Part shown: in pieces, positions 44,601 to 52,198 of the stretch
Position numbering within the stretch: position 1 is the first letter of the stretch
Layout: every line of letters starts with the position of its first letter
From: Nannochloris sp. 'desiccata'
Taxonomy: Eukaryota; Chlorophyta; Trebouxiophyceae; Chlorellales; Chlorellaceae
Direction: 5' to 3'
NCBI GenBank assembly: GCA_019044685.2
Contig: JAGTXX020000014.1
Coordinates: 496,001-560,000, forward strand
DNA length: 64,000 bases
Program-made: the position numbers and the translations under genes
Notes under the pieces: generated by a model
What the model saw: the letters and a program-made list of their open reading frames with translations, nothing else
Databases searched by the model: none
Told to the model about the DNA's origin: nothing

Positions 44601-46167
44601 GGCGGCAGGGGGTGTCTCCGCTTCCGAGGAAATAAGTTGCATTCCAATCTCCCAAGAAAAGGGTTCTTTCAGTTGGTTTTTCTGAAATATACCTGTAGAG
44701 ATAATTAAATATTTGATTTCTGATTGCTGTATTGTCAGGGGTGCTGTTGGGCGGGCAGTAGCAGCCTATTATTGAGAGCGGTGAGCCGTGAGGTGGTGAA
44801 ATTTTTATTTGTAAGAGGTGGCCATTGAATTGTTTAGGAGGATCAATTTTTTGAATTAAACATGCAGAGTATCTGGTAGAGATACCAATCATGATGCCAG
44901 CTGAATGTTTTGTTTTGGAGGTGACGAAAGTTTTGTAGGTTGGGAAGTATTTTTGATTCCAGTTCTTTTTCTGTTTACTATTGTTGGTGTGGGTTTCTGT
45001 GAGGACAAAGATAGCTGGATTGCTTGTGTCAATGATGTTCTGGGCAACTGGGAGCTTGGATGCTAGGCCATTTACATTCCAGGTCAGGAGGGAGGTCTCA
45101 GCTGGGGCAGAAGCTGGTGCTAGAGCTGGAGCTGGGGTGAGGAGGTCTACTGGTATTTGTAAGTTATTTTGAATAAGTTCTTGGATTTGTGGAAGGTCAA
45201 GTAGAGTGTGGATACTTGTAGATTCAAGGCAGGTGTCTATAGTCTCTAAGCATTCATTAGGGAGGCAGAGATGGAGAGCTTGATAAAGAGCTAGTCCAAT
45301 ATTTTGGTTTGTTGGTTGGGCGGAGAGTAAACATTGTACCAAAGCAAGAAAAGGAGGGGAGAAGGTGGAGAGTAGAGCAATTATTTTTGTTAGCATTAGT
45401 TGGTGCAGGTCTGGAGGAAGGTAAACGTTCTGCTGTGGCTTGCTGAGTTCACCTGTCGAGGGATTGATGGCAGTGTACAGGTCGCCGTAGTTGAGTTGGG
45501 GTCCTGGATTTGGTTCGATTCCTTGTTGGAGCAAGAGAAGTTGGATGAGTGAAAAAATAAAATAAAATAAAAGAACCCCAAGGGGGTGACTTAAGAGTGC
45601 TTTGGGAAGGGAGGCATGCAGCCAAGAGGTAAGGTTAATGCTGCGGGTGGAGAAGAGTTTTAGGTGGTTGATTGATGCTGGGCGAGTTTCAGATTTTTCA
45701 AAGCAGCAGTGGCGGTGGCGAGTCGGTGCTGCTTCAATTTCTATCTGTTGAAGGGACTGTTGAACATCTGCGCTGGTCGGAGTCATATTTTCAGATCGTT
45801 TAATGCGTTTACCACTAGATTCTGTGCGATTTGCAGGTTGCATCCGAATTTCGAAAAAATAATGTCTGATCGGGATGCGTTTGGGAAAATTTTGGGAGGG
45901 GAAAGTTTCAGGGTTAGATTGAATCAGATGTAGATTTTTATAGGTGTTATTTTTAGGAGGAGGGTTTGGAGGTAGGGGCGCGCAGGGTGAGTCTAGTGTG
46001 GTGGATAAGAATGCCATCGCACTATGAAACCCCCTGTTTGCGTGTGGCGGTGAACTAGAGCCTAAGGATTTCAACTCCAACAGTATTCCTCTTGCCATCG
46101 GGTGGAGAGAGGGGCTGAAGGAGTGGGACTCTAGTTCATTTAATGGGGGCAGGTGTTGTGATGGCAC
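38659..46167 (-). CDS. LINE polyprotein: 2A-like motif, AP endonuclease, reverse transcriptase, RNase H, zinc knuckle
   Basis: 2502 codons without a stop. Residues about 191-215 are hydrophobic, ending LIQLLLLQQ, and are followed by G216-IEPNPG-P223, which matches the 2A consensus except for Gly in place of Asp. An AP-type endonuclease starts at about residue 360 (LLTWNVNGLASK, LTETHTN, LGDWNAT, GISDHLPV). The reverse transcriptase includes GNDGIPYEILK, KLDFTSAYNCINHDKL and TGYADDLHLI near residue 1196. RNase H starts near residue 1997 (IYTDGSKTE, FRAEAAAICHAVD, IATDSQ, HCGISGNEKADAAA), followed by CTICNTGPETQGHILGFC, a Cys/His knuckle. The first Met is uncertain; internal Met residues such as MQPANRTES are alternatives. 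The EN-RT-RNaseH order in one ORF fits RandI/Dualen- or I-like lineages. Confidence 0.92.
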   Translation of the reverse strand: MPSQHLPPLNELESHSFSPSLHPMARGILLELKSLGSSSPPHANRGFHSAMAFLSTTLDSPCAPLPPNPPPKNNTYKNLHLIQSNPETFPSQNFPKRIPIRHYFFEIRMQPANRTESSGKRIKRSENMTPTSADVQQSLQQIEIEAAPTRHRHCCFEKSETRPASINHLKLFSTRSINLTSWLHASLPKALLSHPLGVLLFYFIFSLIQLLLLQQGIEPNPGPQLNYGDLYTAINPSTGELSKPQQNVYLPPDLHQLMLTKIIALLSTFSPPFLALVQCLLSAQPTNQNIGLALYQALHLCLPNECLETIDTCLESTSIHTLLDLPQIQELIQNNLQIPVDLLTPAPALAPASAPAETSLLTWNVNGLASKLPVAQNIIDTSNPAIFVLTETHTNNSKQKKNWNQKYFPTYKTFVTSKTKHSAGIMIGISTRYSACLIQKIDPPKQFNGHLLQIKISPPHGSPLSIIGCYCPPNSTPDNTAIRNQIFNYLYRYISEKPTERTLFLGDWNATYFLGSGDTPCRQGDAAFQALSTAYQLTSAFKNSTCPRQASHDQGGRLDDILCSADDVILQSERSNNHPQILNHPYTGISDHLPVILHTSDQDLFSCTIHPIGELIYQQREPNFIRPFPKNQLQTFKQTIATDFHAELSNNQQAMKALLQNHSTTKLDAVDAIHQSIETIQNIYTIAHSFFPKQQPRPPQTTSPPGDAKTWLPSVKGREFTKALTLLTACKKLKSLIRTAMSTPLSAVDLENAAELLPLLSGHLTEQQIPTPNQLSSIINATLGNDLISTLNSLQQKQKEMSDTIRREHHKKEKEHASAMLQKRYKLKKKTVHAEILDISNNTGGPATSAHLASMMHPIKNTTCTCPATVLNALTAHNRILNSVKTPKLTTQYPPWTSPSLDSVVLDTFTIDGLDTFNIEKKADPTTPLLPSLTFQKYQKSLHSLKDGKAIGNDGIPYEILKHLPDSAHEMLYSMFKLMWKFSYTPKEWKTAEITLFQKKDPTYLPANYRPIAVHLTIYKLWTRFITEITQTFVDDNNILHYSQEGFTRDRSTSHAIQLLTLALEDAREFKKDIFVTKLDFTSAYNCINHDKLFYIMSQLGFPQDVIDVLKSLYTDAATILVTPLGRSTAIPQASGAAQGDIPSPLLFNIAIEPLLQWLHQNKGATKKGYEFESLKKYSTISHVPEHHKHLPATGYADDLHLIDSSVSNLQQQLNKIELYSEWMGIFLSPPKCEASGIIRSPTTTTAEAALASLTIYNKAFSLDATNQPKIIPGNQSSRFLGTYLSVALNWDGQFETISTKLKERSALISGCLLTMRQKLLMETWCLFGAIEHTYCVAAYSPHQLAELDKIRAATISKIQHLVRAPTDFIFLAPEDYGLGLESFQERFVKSISKHLLTMLNDKSRLGTAARASLYHYKLKNRVTPVRQPTNNGHLPNFDINDSNTLVRMHKYIQAFNIVPLYNFHTAHIEVYELWNTLTNTNSLYQLQYPLEMLCNKIALPLWSENHFSLSNLISFSTDTIKRPHQLTTSPIPSPTFVSAVELLIKVVCLREKYNPHTSYTNVPIHSPEARKVPQELLNLIASASHTTGNTSRNSGYSINNRVQRSIPLRSDPPSYIIPTTGDTNTKTHPYPSSCWLNKINFVTTSCNPDHDIHPTGEYEIIIDNNMAWYYNTNGECLAATSTNTLETLLQLYNKDLTATAESKAIICKTAATHAGRFEDPTYHPKTPIKGQNFTLPHSILQPLISAANVDTSWLSTPFTTTAGLAKFCHTKDIDSAFGTTSPAFSCQWKGRGLVIPNNNSEDIAKALKWAILSTANTTADTTTTPTYTILLCIKPESLAGINKFIHHPNVCTLLEIPTPPIIPLNSWRKTAPHAPLQNTRPLLVLAIANEPGYQQLSAQLGPLKTFIQSLNLPAITTNTKIAALEASIQAWLPKLQNNHSAATTLGLAPSKEFTKALTTPPFLTTTHILNTAEAVQTYIDSLPTTKNLKFANRRIIYTDGSKTETEISGGIYNANDNTSVHIQLLGHSSILNTCFRAEAAAICHAVDTLDPLVDITIATDSQTSMQNINNILLNPNKYRTHKHRNLLHRIINKLLSRPGKTTLIKVKAHCGISGNEKADAAATRNLNTALPTATFRTGSTGLPGRGPTYLEIPGTAAPFDQTRGTVNTMWVQAGDPKTSTNLVIKALSLHQRQRKTTNPRLTELMRNRNDAIAPIDPFSIQSIATNNNIPANLQALSARARLRHIYGNSRNHIINPAKTPSSTCTICNTGPETQGHILGFCQHPKMTSIKLNRHGKATTLIAAAIRKSTTIGNCAIFVDAEGGERTARATEHIPWYPQAPTTIDANGNTKPTSLPDILIFPKIDSAAIPPQEPASTDATNALFTPTARDKHIILIDFTITDDIKVKERFQQKLDHHNPYFTHLQTLGWKPKLYPIVFTHSGCVTTSFRTFLTDCGLTTHAINSLLKSIQLQILNYNSSILLTRYKLLTQLRTHLLSPTGVG
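45547..45599 (-). repeat. Internal copy of the LINE 3' terminus, in frame, with 5-bp flanking repeats
   Basis: Bases 45553-45595 are identical to the last 43 bases of the element at 38561-38603, including the AT-rich tail. They are flanked by GAGTG on both sides (45547-45551 and 45595-45599), a spacing of 48 bases or 16 codons. The segment encodes SHPLGVLLFYFIF, part of the hydrophobic stretch before the 2A-like motif. Confidence 0.85.
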
Positions 46168-46838
46168 AGTGACTGACCTGCGTGCGCTAGGCTTCTACTT
46201 GATAGGGCATCTCAAGCTCTTAAAACTTTCATTCGATCGAATTCATGAGGTGCCGTGAAAGTTAAATGAGCTATTGTTGTGATTTTTTTCCCGCGAACAT
46301 GCTGAAAATGCCAATAAATTTTAAAAACTGTTTCCTTGCCGGCGGTTAGTCCTGGGCCGTTATTGCACGCGAATGCATACATACTGCGTTTACTGCATTA
46401 TCAAGTTTCGTTTTACAGCCGTACGTCTTCGGGTATGCGTGATTATTCCAATTCAATTACGCGCAGATCATCGGATGTCCATACTGGCTTAAGGCCTGTT
46501 ACATTTACTTGTTGGCCAAGTTCGGCATGGGATCGATAATGATTATTAAACGCACCTTGCAAAGATCACTATGAGGTAAGAACAGATATACGTGTGTAAA
46601 AAAAATTCCTATCAACAACTTATAATAATTACAATGGATTAAAAATATACTACTAGCATGAATCCGGCCTGCGGGCCCGCCGTGTGCAAATGCATCGCCA
46701 CGCTCTGCGGTGCTCCATATCTATCCAACACGGCAAGCCGGAGGGACCCCCCAGGGTCCCCCTTGTTGTTTTCGCAGTGCTGATCGTCATTTTTCAAGCA
46801 AAAGGACTCCTAAATAGGTAAAATAGGTGTCTTCTCTG
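46168..46838. other. Region between the LINE and hAT 2
   Basis: 671 bases that may include the LINE 5' UTR. A 5S-rRNA-like stretch lies at 46432-46556. A short hairpin GGGACCCCCCAGGGTCCC is at about 46743-46760. No protein-coding gene is supported. Confidence 0.45.
46432..46556 (-). ncRNA. 5S-rRNA-like sequence (doubtful)
   Basis: On the minus strand, 125 bases start GGTGCGT and end ACGCATACC, which can pair as a terminal stem with a 2-base bulge. Within it GATCCCATGCCGAACTTGG resembles loop C of 5S rRNA, near the expected position, and matches the bacterial/organellar form better than the nuclear one. The 3' half does not fit 5S well. It could be an organellar insertion, a 5S-derived element or chance. 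Confidence 0.25.
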
Positions 46839-49278
46839 CAGGGTTGCATTTACCCGGCTATTTTGCTATTTTTGCTATTTTTTAATAGCAACATGGATTC
46901 CTGAAGGAAAAAATAGCCGTGAAAAATCGCCAGCCGGCATGGCCGGCCAAAAAATAATAGCCGGAGAAAATAGCAAAAATAGCTGGAAATCTGGAAAAAT
47001 AGCCGAACTTCAAAACATGAAATTTGCAGTTTCCCGCTTTAATTCACCAGAATTTTGATACAAACGTACAGAGAATTCATTGTTAAATCCAGTTTTGCAC
47101 CATGAGCATTCCATCTAATCCTCAGAGTGTTCAGCAACCCGAGAATGATCAAGCCATCAATGATGAGGTAATCGACTTGGCTGAACAAGCTGATTCCTCC
47201 TCTGATGAGGAGATGACTGACACTGAAAGCGACAGCGATGGAGAGTCTCCTCAAAAGGTGAGCCCTGCTGTAGTAGACTTGCAAGCGAACTTTCAAATTT
47301 CAAATTTAAACCAACCAGGGTCCTTTCTTCTTGCTGCTGCAGGTAGAACCGCAGCCTAAGAATTCTTGAGTCTCTCTATTGATGCCAGCACTGCAGTTGA
47401 TAACACCGACTATATGAATATTGAATCGCGTTTTTGGCATGATCTGGAGCTTCATCTTGGCTTTGTATGCATGACAGACATCGGAGAAGACCCCTCCGCT
47501 GTTGGCCAGAAAAAAGTGTTGTTGAAAGCGCTAAACGACTATCTTGGTATGCCTTTGGATGTCTTGAAAAAGAAACTGGTTGCTGTTGCAGCAGATGGGT
47601 GCAATACTATGCAAGGTAGTAACGGTGGCCTCCTAACCTTGCTGCAAAATGAGTGCCCACACATGCTGAAAATCAGTTGCACAGCTCATGGCGCCAACTT
47701 GGCAGCGGAAATATTGGATAATTTGCCTTTCTTCAAACGCATCAGCGATGCTATTCGCATGGCTGCTACTTATTTCCATCGTTCTCCAAAGCGTACAGCT
47801 GTATTGAAGAAATACCAAGAAGAGTTTGGTCTGCCTCAACTTCGTTTGATCACAGTCAACGACACTCGGTGGATGCCGATAAACGACGCTATGGATAACT
47901 TGTTGCGAATCCTGCCTGCTGTGATCAAGGTATTAGACCTGGACAGGAAGAATGATGCTCCAGCAAGAACTCTTCTTTATGAATTAACTTCAGCTCCTGT
48001 TCTTTTTGGTATGTTTGCTGTGAGGCCTCTACTTTCTTCTCTAGGCGTGTTGACAAAACTGCTGCAAACCAGCCATCTCTACCCTGGTGACGTTGCTGAG
48101 GCTGTGGAAAATTGCATCTCTACTATTGACGTTACATATTTAGAAGACAAAGAATTAAATAATATGGGACTCAAATGGAAGCAGCTGCAAGACTTGATCG
48201 AATTTCAGCAGGCGGTCGGGACGAGCTTCAAACTTTTGCCGTCCAACAATGATGTCTTTATTAAGATTGGAGCAAGCACCATCAGCATTAAAGAGCTGCC
48301 TGACGTACCCGCTGGTGTACCCCAGAGCGAGTGTTCACGAGTGAGAAGTAAGATGGGTGCTGTAGCTATGATTGAAGAAGCAAAAAAAGCAGCGGAGGTC
48401 GTCAAAACAGAATTGAAGCGCCGCTTGCCAACCACGGAGCTGATGAAAGCAATTTGCCTGATTACTCCGCGCTACTGGATGCAGCTGAAGAGAAACACCT
48501 CCTCCAATGAATTGGAGATGCTTAAACAGGTCCAGACAGACATGGATGTGCTCTTCAAGCAGTTTGCAACATCAAAACTCGACATCCATGGGGATACTGT
48601 CGCTGGGTTTGTTGACAAGGCTGCACTTACTGAACAGTTTATGGAATTCTACGGATTCATGAGGAAGAATGCAGCATTTCTTGAAGCGAAGTTGGAGCGT
48701 CCAGGAGATGGAGTGGTGCGCACGAAGACCGAGGTCTTTGAGCTTGCCGGCAAAGAAGAGGTGGAGAGGTTGTGGGGAAACCCCACTCCTACCAACATTT
48801 CTGAATATTATCGACTTGCACGGCTCATTTTGTCTATTCCTTTTGGCTCAGTGGCGAATGAACGTCGCTTTTCAGGCATGAACTTGGACTTGACGGCATT
48901 GAGGAACAGATTGGAGGAAATGCATTTGAATACGTGCATGCGGCTTGCAGCCACGGCGTATAACGTGGAGAATTTCCCATATCAAGAGGCTTGTGAGTGT
49001 TGGTTGGAAGAGAAAGAGCGTAGGGGGCTTGATGTTTGAGAAGTTGAGTCTGTTTTTACTTGAGTAATCATCTCAGATTTGTAACTCATCAGCGAAAGCG
49101 GTTGTTTATGGAGGAGGCACAGAAAAATTCGTTACACTGCACATTATTGGACCTATAGAAAAATAGCCAGAATCCCAAGACCAGCCGGAAAATAGCCGGG
49201 GAAAATAGCCAAAAATAGCAGGAAAGCCAGAAAAATAGCCGAAAAAATAGCAAGGCCAAATCCTTAAATGCAACCCTG
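46839..49278 (+). mobile_element. hAT transposon 2, internally deleted
   Basis: A 2440-bp element with 14-bp perfect inverted repeats (CAGGGTTGCATTTA at 46839-46852, complement at 49265-49278). The 8-bp target duplication CTTCTCTG is at 46831-46838 and 49279-49286. Subterminal regions contain many AAAATAGCC / GGCTATTTT motifs, a different motif from hAT 1. The transposase has lost its N-terminal DNA-binding part. Confidence 0.95.
47102..49039 (+). pseudogene. hAT transposase lacking its BED domain
   Basis: Exon 1 (47102-47257) is acidic (MSIPSNPQSVQQPENDQ...GESPQK) and is followed by a GTGAGC donor. The acceptor before 47344 leads into VEPQPKNS and a stop, while the catalytic part continues in another frame from about 47363 (FLSLSIDASTAVDNTDY). 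Relative to hAT 1, some 200 residues including the zinc finger are missing. The remaining 557 codons are open and include VAADGCNTMQG, VNDTRWMPI and SIPFGSVANERRFSGMN. The core could still be translated from the Met at 47366 but would lack the BED domain. Confidence 0.88.
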
Positions 49279-49416
49279 CTTCTCTGCTTTTTGCTTTATT
49301 TATCCTATCATTCTCAAAAAACAAAGCCCTCTATTAACTAGCGTTATCTTGAAGGAAGCTATTGCTCATTATCGCTGTAGCCTACTTCTACAGGATTCAG
49401 CTTTAAAATCCACAAC

Positions 49417-50291
49417 ATGCACCGCGTTGGCAACGCACCTGGCTTCTGGAGCCCAGCCATGGCATTTCAGGGCCTTAGAACATGCGCCACAGTGCATATG
49501 CGTCCACCCTTGTCGCACAGGGTGCACTTGGGAGGGGGTTTGATTCCACTGCCTGGCGATTCCAATAAAGCACAAGTGGGGCCCCTTAGAGCTAGCATGG
49601 CAGCAGATGCGCCTTCTTTAGAGAAACAAGAGCCTTCCAAGGGCGAAAATGGGACCTCTTGGTTACTTAATGCGTGGAAAGTTTTAGACTTTTTTTCCTC
49701 GGGCGTCGTCATCATGGTCGGTTTTGCACTCCTTGTATACGTCAGCCACCTCGGGATTACCCACTCTGATAGTGTAAGTTATATAAGCAGCAATTGTATT
49801 GATTAACTGTTTTATTATGCGTTTGCATTCATAGTAATGCGATATGTTTATGTGTGTAGGTGTTTGAATATTTAAGACGCTCGGAAGCCGGCAACGTTCT
49901 TACCGTTACCATTGGTGTACTGGGTTTCGTCGCTAGATTCTTTAACAACAAACTAGAACAGATGAGGAAGGAGTCTGCAGAGTCTAGGAAGGAGTCTGCT
50001 GCAGAGATGATGGAGATGAGGAAGGAGTCTGCTGCAGAGATGATGGAGATGAGGAAGGAGTCTGCTGCAGAGATGAGGGAGTTGAGGAAGGAGTCTGCTG
50101 TGCTCACCCAAGCCGTGAACTCTCTAGCAAACCAGATTTCGACGAAGTTCGTGGAGCAAGATATGAATATCCAATGGATGAGGGGAGACTACGGTGTGAT
50201 CAATCGCGGGCATGGCCCTTCCAATCAGGGAACCAAGCCCCCCACAGACGAGCCGACGGAGGATGAAGACAGCTCGGCAACAAACACCTAG
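49417..50291 (+). CDS. Membrane protein with 11-residue tandem repeats, probably plastid
   Basis: Exons 49417-49773 and 49860-50291 give 262 residues with a GTAAGT...TGTGTAG intron. The N-terminal roughly 60 residues are rich in Ala, Arg and Pro with few acids (possible transit peptide). A membrane span follows (SSGVVIMVGFALLVYVSHLGI) and a second hydrophobic stretch (VLTVTIGVLGFVARFF). A charged coiled-coil region has three to four tandem units of MRKESAAEMME type. The tail is polar and acidic. No family is recognised; the layout recalls membrane-anchored coiled-coil proteins. It lies within the duplicated-segment island. Confidence 0.65.
49962..50099 (+). repeat. 33-bp coding minisatellite
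   Basis: Tandem units of about 33 bases beginning ATGAGGAAGGAGTCTGC encode the 11-residue repeat MRKESAAEMME. The first unit is shortened and the last diverges. Confidence 0.9.
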
Positions 50292-50886
50292 TGTACACCC
50301 TCCGTATCTGCTCGCCACGGTGGTTTTAACATTCATATCCCTTTGTTACTCTATTTTTTTACCAGCACATAAACTAACGTCCTTATAACCCTCTTTGTTT
50401 TTTCCTAGAGAATAAGTTTTGCAAAGCCTTTTCCCGACATTGGCAACGGACTCTTTCTAATATTCTTAGATACCCCTTGAATTCTACAGCTCTTCTTATC
50501 TAGTATGTGTTCTTTTCAGCTTTTTAGTATGTTTCCCGAGTCTTCTGTTCTTACTCTTTTTTTTCTTCTTCGGCAAACTTGATTTGGAAAGGTACCTCGA
50601 ATCCTGTTACCCTAATGCATTTTCATTTTGTAAGGCAATTTTTCCTCCCCACTTTTTCATAATATTTCTCAATGGAAAGGCGCCATTTTTGCCAAATAAA
50701 ACGCTGGTAAGGAATCTAAGCGCTCCCAAGTGCCAAAATTGGGCAAAGAAAGGCGACGCGGCGTTGTTCTTGGCGAGCGGGCAGCTGTAGCCCTAGCTGG
50801 CATTCGTATTTCATTTCGGCTTGCAGGAATTGCTCAAAACGGCGTTTAAATGGCAGTTCCCAGCCTTTCTCCCAGCCTTGATTTCT
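50292..50886. other. Intergenic before copy B
   Basis: 595 bases with no convincing gene. It ends exactly where the segmental duplication begins. Confidence 0.4.
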
Positions 50887-51185
50887 ACCAATCTTGGCTC
50901 TTCATGCGCACTTTTTATATTCTCGAGATAAGATCTACTTGTATAATTGTGATTATATTTCAACAGGTGCCAATATGCAACAATCAACAATTGAAGCGAA
51001 GAGAAAGAGCGCTGGGAAAAAGACACCATCGGGCGTTAATTAAGACAAAAATAGAAGAATTCGCGGAAAGGAAATATTTATACTGTTTGATAAAAAATAT
51101 TGAAGGTATGCAGGCGCTTATAACGGTCGAGCCGCCACTTTAGCCTGATCGATAAAAAATTATTTAGAATTTTGGGTTTAATTAA

Positions 51186-51352
51186 TTAATATGGTGCCTG
51201 CAATGCAAAATCAAGGTCTTTACCACCAACAGCGGTGTAACGTTGCAAAGCCTCTGATACTTGGCTTACCATCACATCATCTTTACAGACCAGTAAATGA
51301 GGTAAATTAGTATTATCACTGAGCAATTTAATGCGCCAGACACGACGAAACG
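51186..51352 (-). pseudogene. C-terminal exon-like fragment, unrecognised protein (copy B)
   Basis: Same fragment as at 35893-36059, with one substitution that changes QVPEALQ to QVSEALQ. The stop TAA is at 51186-51188. No upstream exon was identified even in this presumed source copy, so the fragment was already orphaned or its 5' exons are elsewhere. Confidence 0.35.
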
Positions 51353-51359
51353 CTCAAAA

Positions 51360-51794
51360 ATGTGCCTTATTCTGCAGAAACATGTGGTGACGGCAGCTGT
51401 TGCCGCTTCTACTGTAGTTGAGCAAGCCCTCCAAGCAGAAGCCCAGTCCCTACAAAAGGGATTAGACGCATCAATTTTAGATATTAGACAAGCGGCAGAG
51501 ACATTTGATGCTAGTACAGCTCTCCAACAGGTAATTTTCTTAGACTTTTTTTTACTACACAAATTTCTTTTTTGAAACCTTTCCATGCCGCTGGTGGTTG
51601 CTTTCTTGCGGTGTTTCCTGCCTTTTTTAACGCTAATTCTTACTACAATGCAGGTGCAGACTGGCATTGAGAATACAGTGACAAAAGCCACAGCCCCTTT
51701 TGATGTATTTTCTGGTAACTGGTCACTGAATTTACTCCTTTTTGGAATAGCCTTTTTAGTAGCATACTCGATCGCCACAGGGCCAAAACAATAA
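51360..51794 (+). CDS. Small membrane protein, unrecognised (copy B)
   Basis: Exons 51360-51530 and 51654-51794 encode the same 103 residues as copy A. The protein has an Ala/Gln-rich helix followed by one membrane span (LNLLLFGIAFLVAYSIATG). It is convergent with QCR8 and only about 78 bases from its stop. Confidence 0.55.
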
Positions 51795-51872
51795 TAAATC
51801 TTTAGCTTGGTATTTCCTGGGGTAAAAGTTACATGTGAAAACAAAAGCTATGTAATTCTAGACGATTCTCTA

Positions 51873-52198
51873 TTAGAAGCGGTGATGCTGCTTTTCCTTC
51901 TCTTTATAATCCTGCAAAATAGAAAAAATCACCGTCAGCAATTATGAAATAATTGATATTAGCAGACGAAAAAGCTAAAGTCCATGCGAATTGGAGCAAT
52001 ATGGCACCCTTAACCTACCTTGGTATATGCTACGATCGCAGATACTGGGAGAATGCACCACAAAGTAGCTTCCTTGGCCATACTAAAATAGTGGCCGGCC
52101 TTGTGAGGAAGGTCCTTCCAAAGACCGCCCATCACGCTCTGCTCAAAGGGCGAGAGGGTGTATACGACCTCTTTCAATCTAATTGGCACTTTACCCAT
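51873..52198 (-). CDS. QCR8: Cytochrome bc1 complex subunit 8 (QCR8 / UQCRQ)
   Basis: Exons 52198-52019 and 51911-51873 give 72 residues, the length of plant QCR8. The sequence starts MGKVPIRLKEVVYTLSPFEQ, continues VMGGLWKDLPHKAGHYF, has one membrane span (ATLWCILPVSAIVAYTK) and ends DYKEKEKQHHRF. Known role: small inner-membrane subunit of mitochondrial complex III next to cytochrome b. This is the intact copy; the 5' end lies just outside the duplicated segment. Confidence 0.93.

Larger units (their letters stand above)
38561..46167 (-). mobile_element. Near-complete LINE with APE endonuclease, RT and RNase H
   Basis: The element spans at least 7.6 kb: one huge ORF, a 98-bp 3' UTR (38658-38561) and a (TTTTA)n tail at 38561-38580. 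The 3' end matches the copy at 1-367. The 5' boundary beyond 46167 could not be fixed and no target duplication was recognised. The intact ORF suggests a young copy that could still be active. Confidence 0.93.
50887..52149 (+). repeat. Segmental duplication copy B (partner at 35662-36857)
   Basis: 1263 bases, in direct orientation to copy A and about 15.2 kb from it. It has 68 extra bases (about 51121-51188) that are absent from A. In B the QCR8 gene continues intact beyond the boundary to 52198, so B is the likely source. Confidence 0.93.

Noticed and set aside
46168..46838. Target-site duplication for the intact LINE
   Set aside because: I compared the sequence next to the 3' tail (ACAATTTTAATATCG) with the upstream region and found no convincing match, so the 5' end is left open.
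51272..51844. 190-codon minus-strand frame across the small membrane protein gene in copy B
   Set aside because: It crosses the well-supported plus-strand exons and their intron and is Cys/Lys-rich without domains; a shadow frame.
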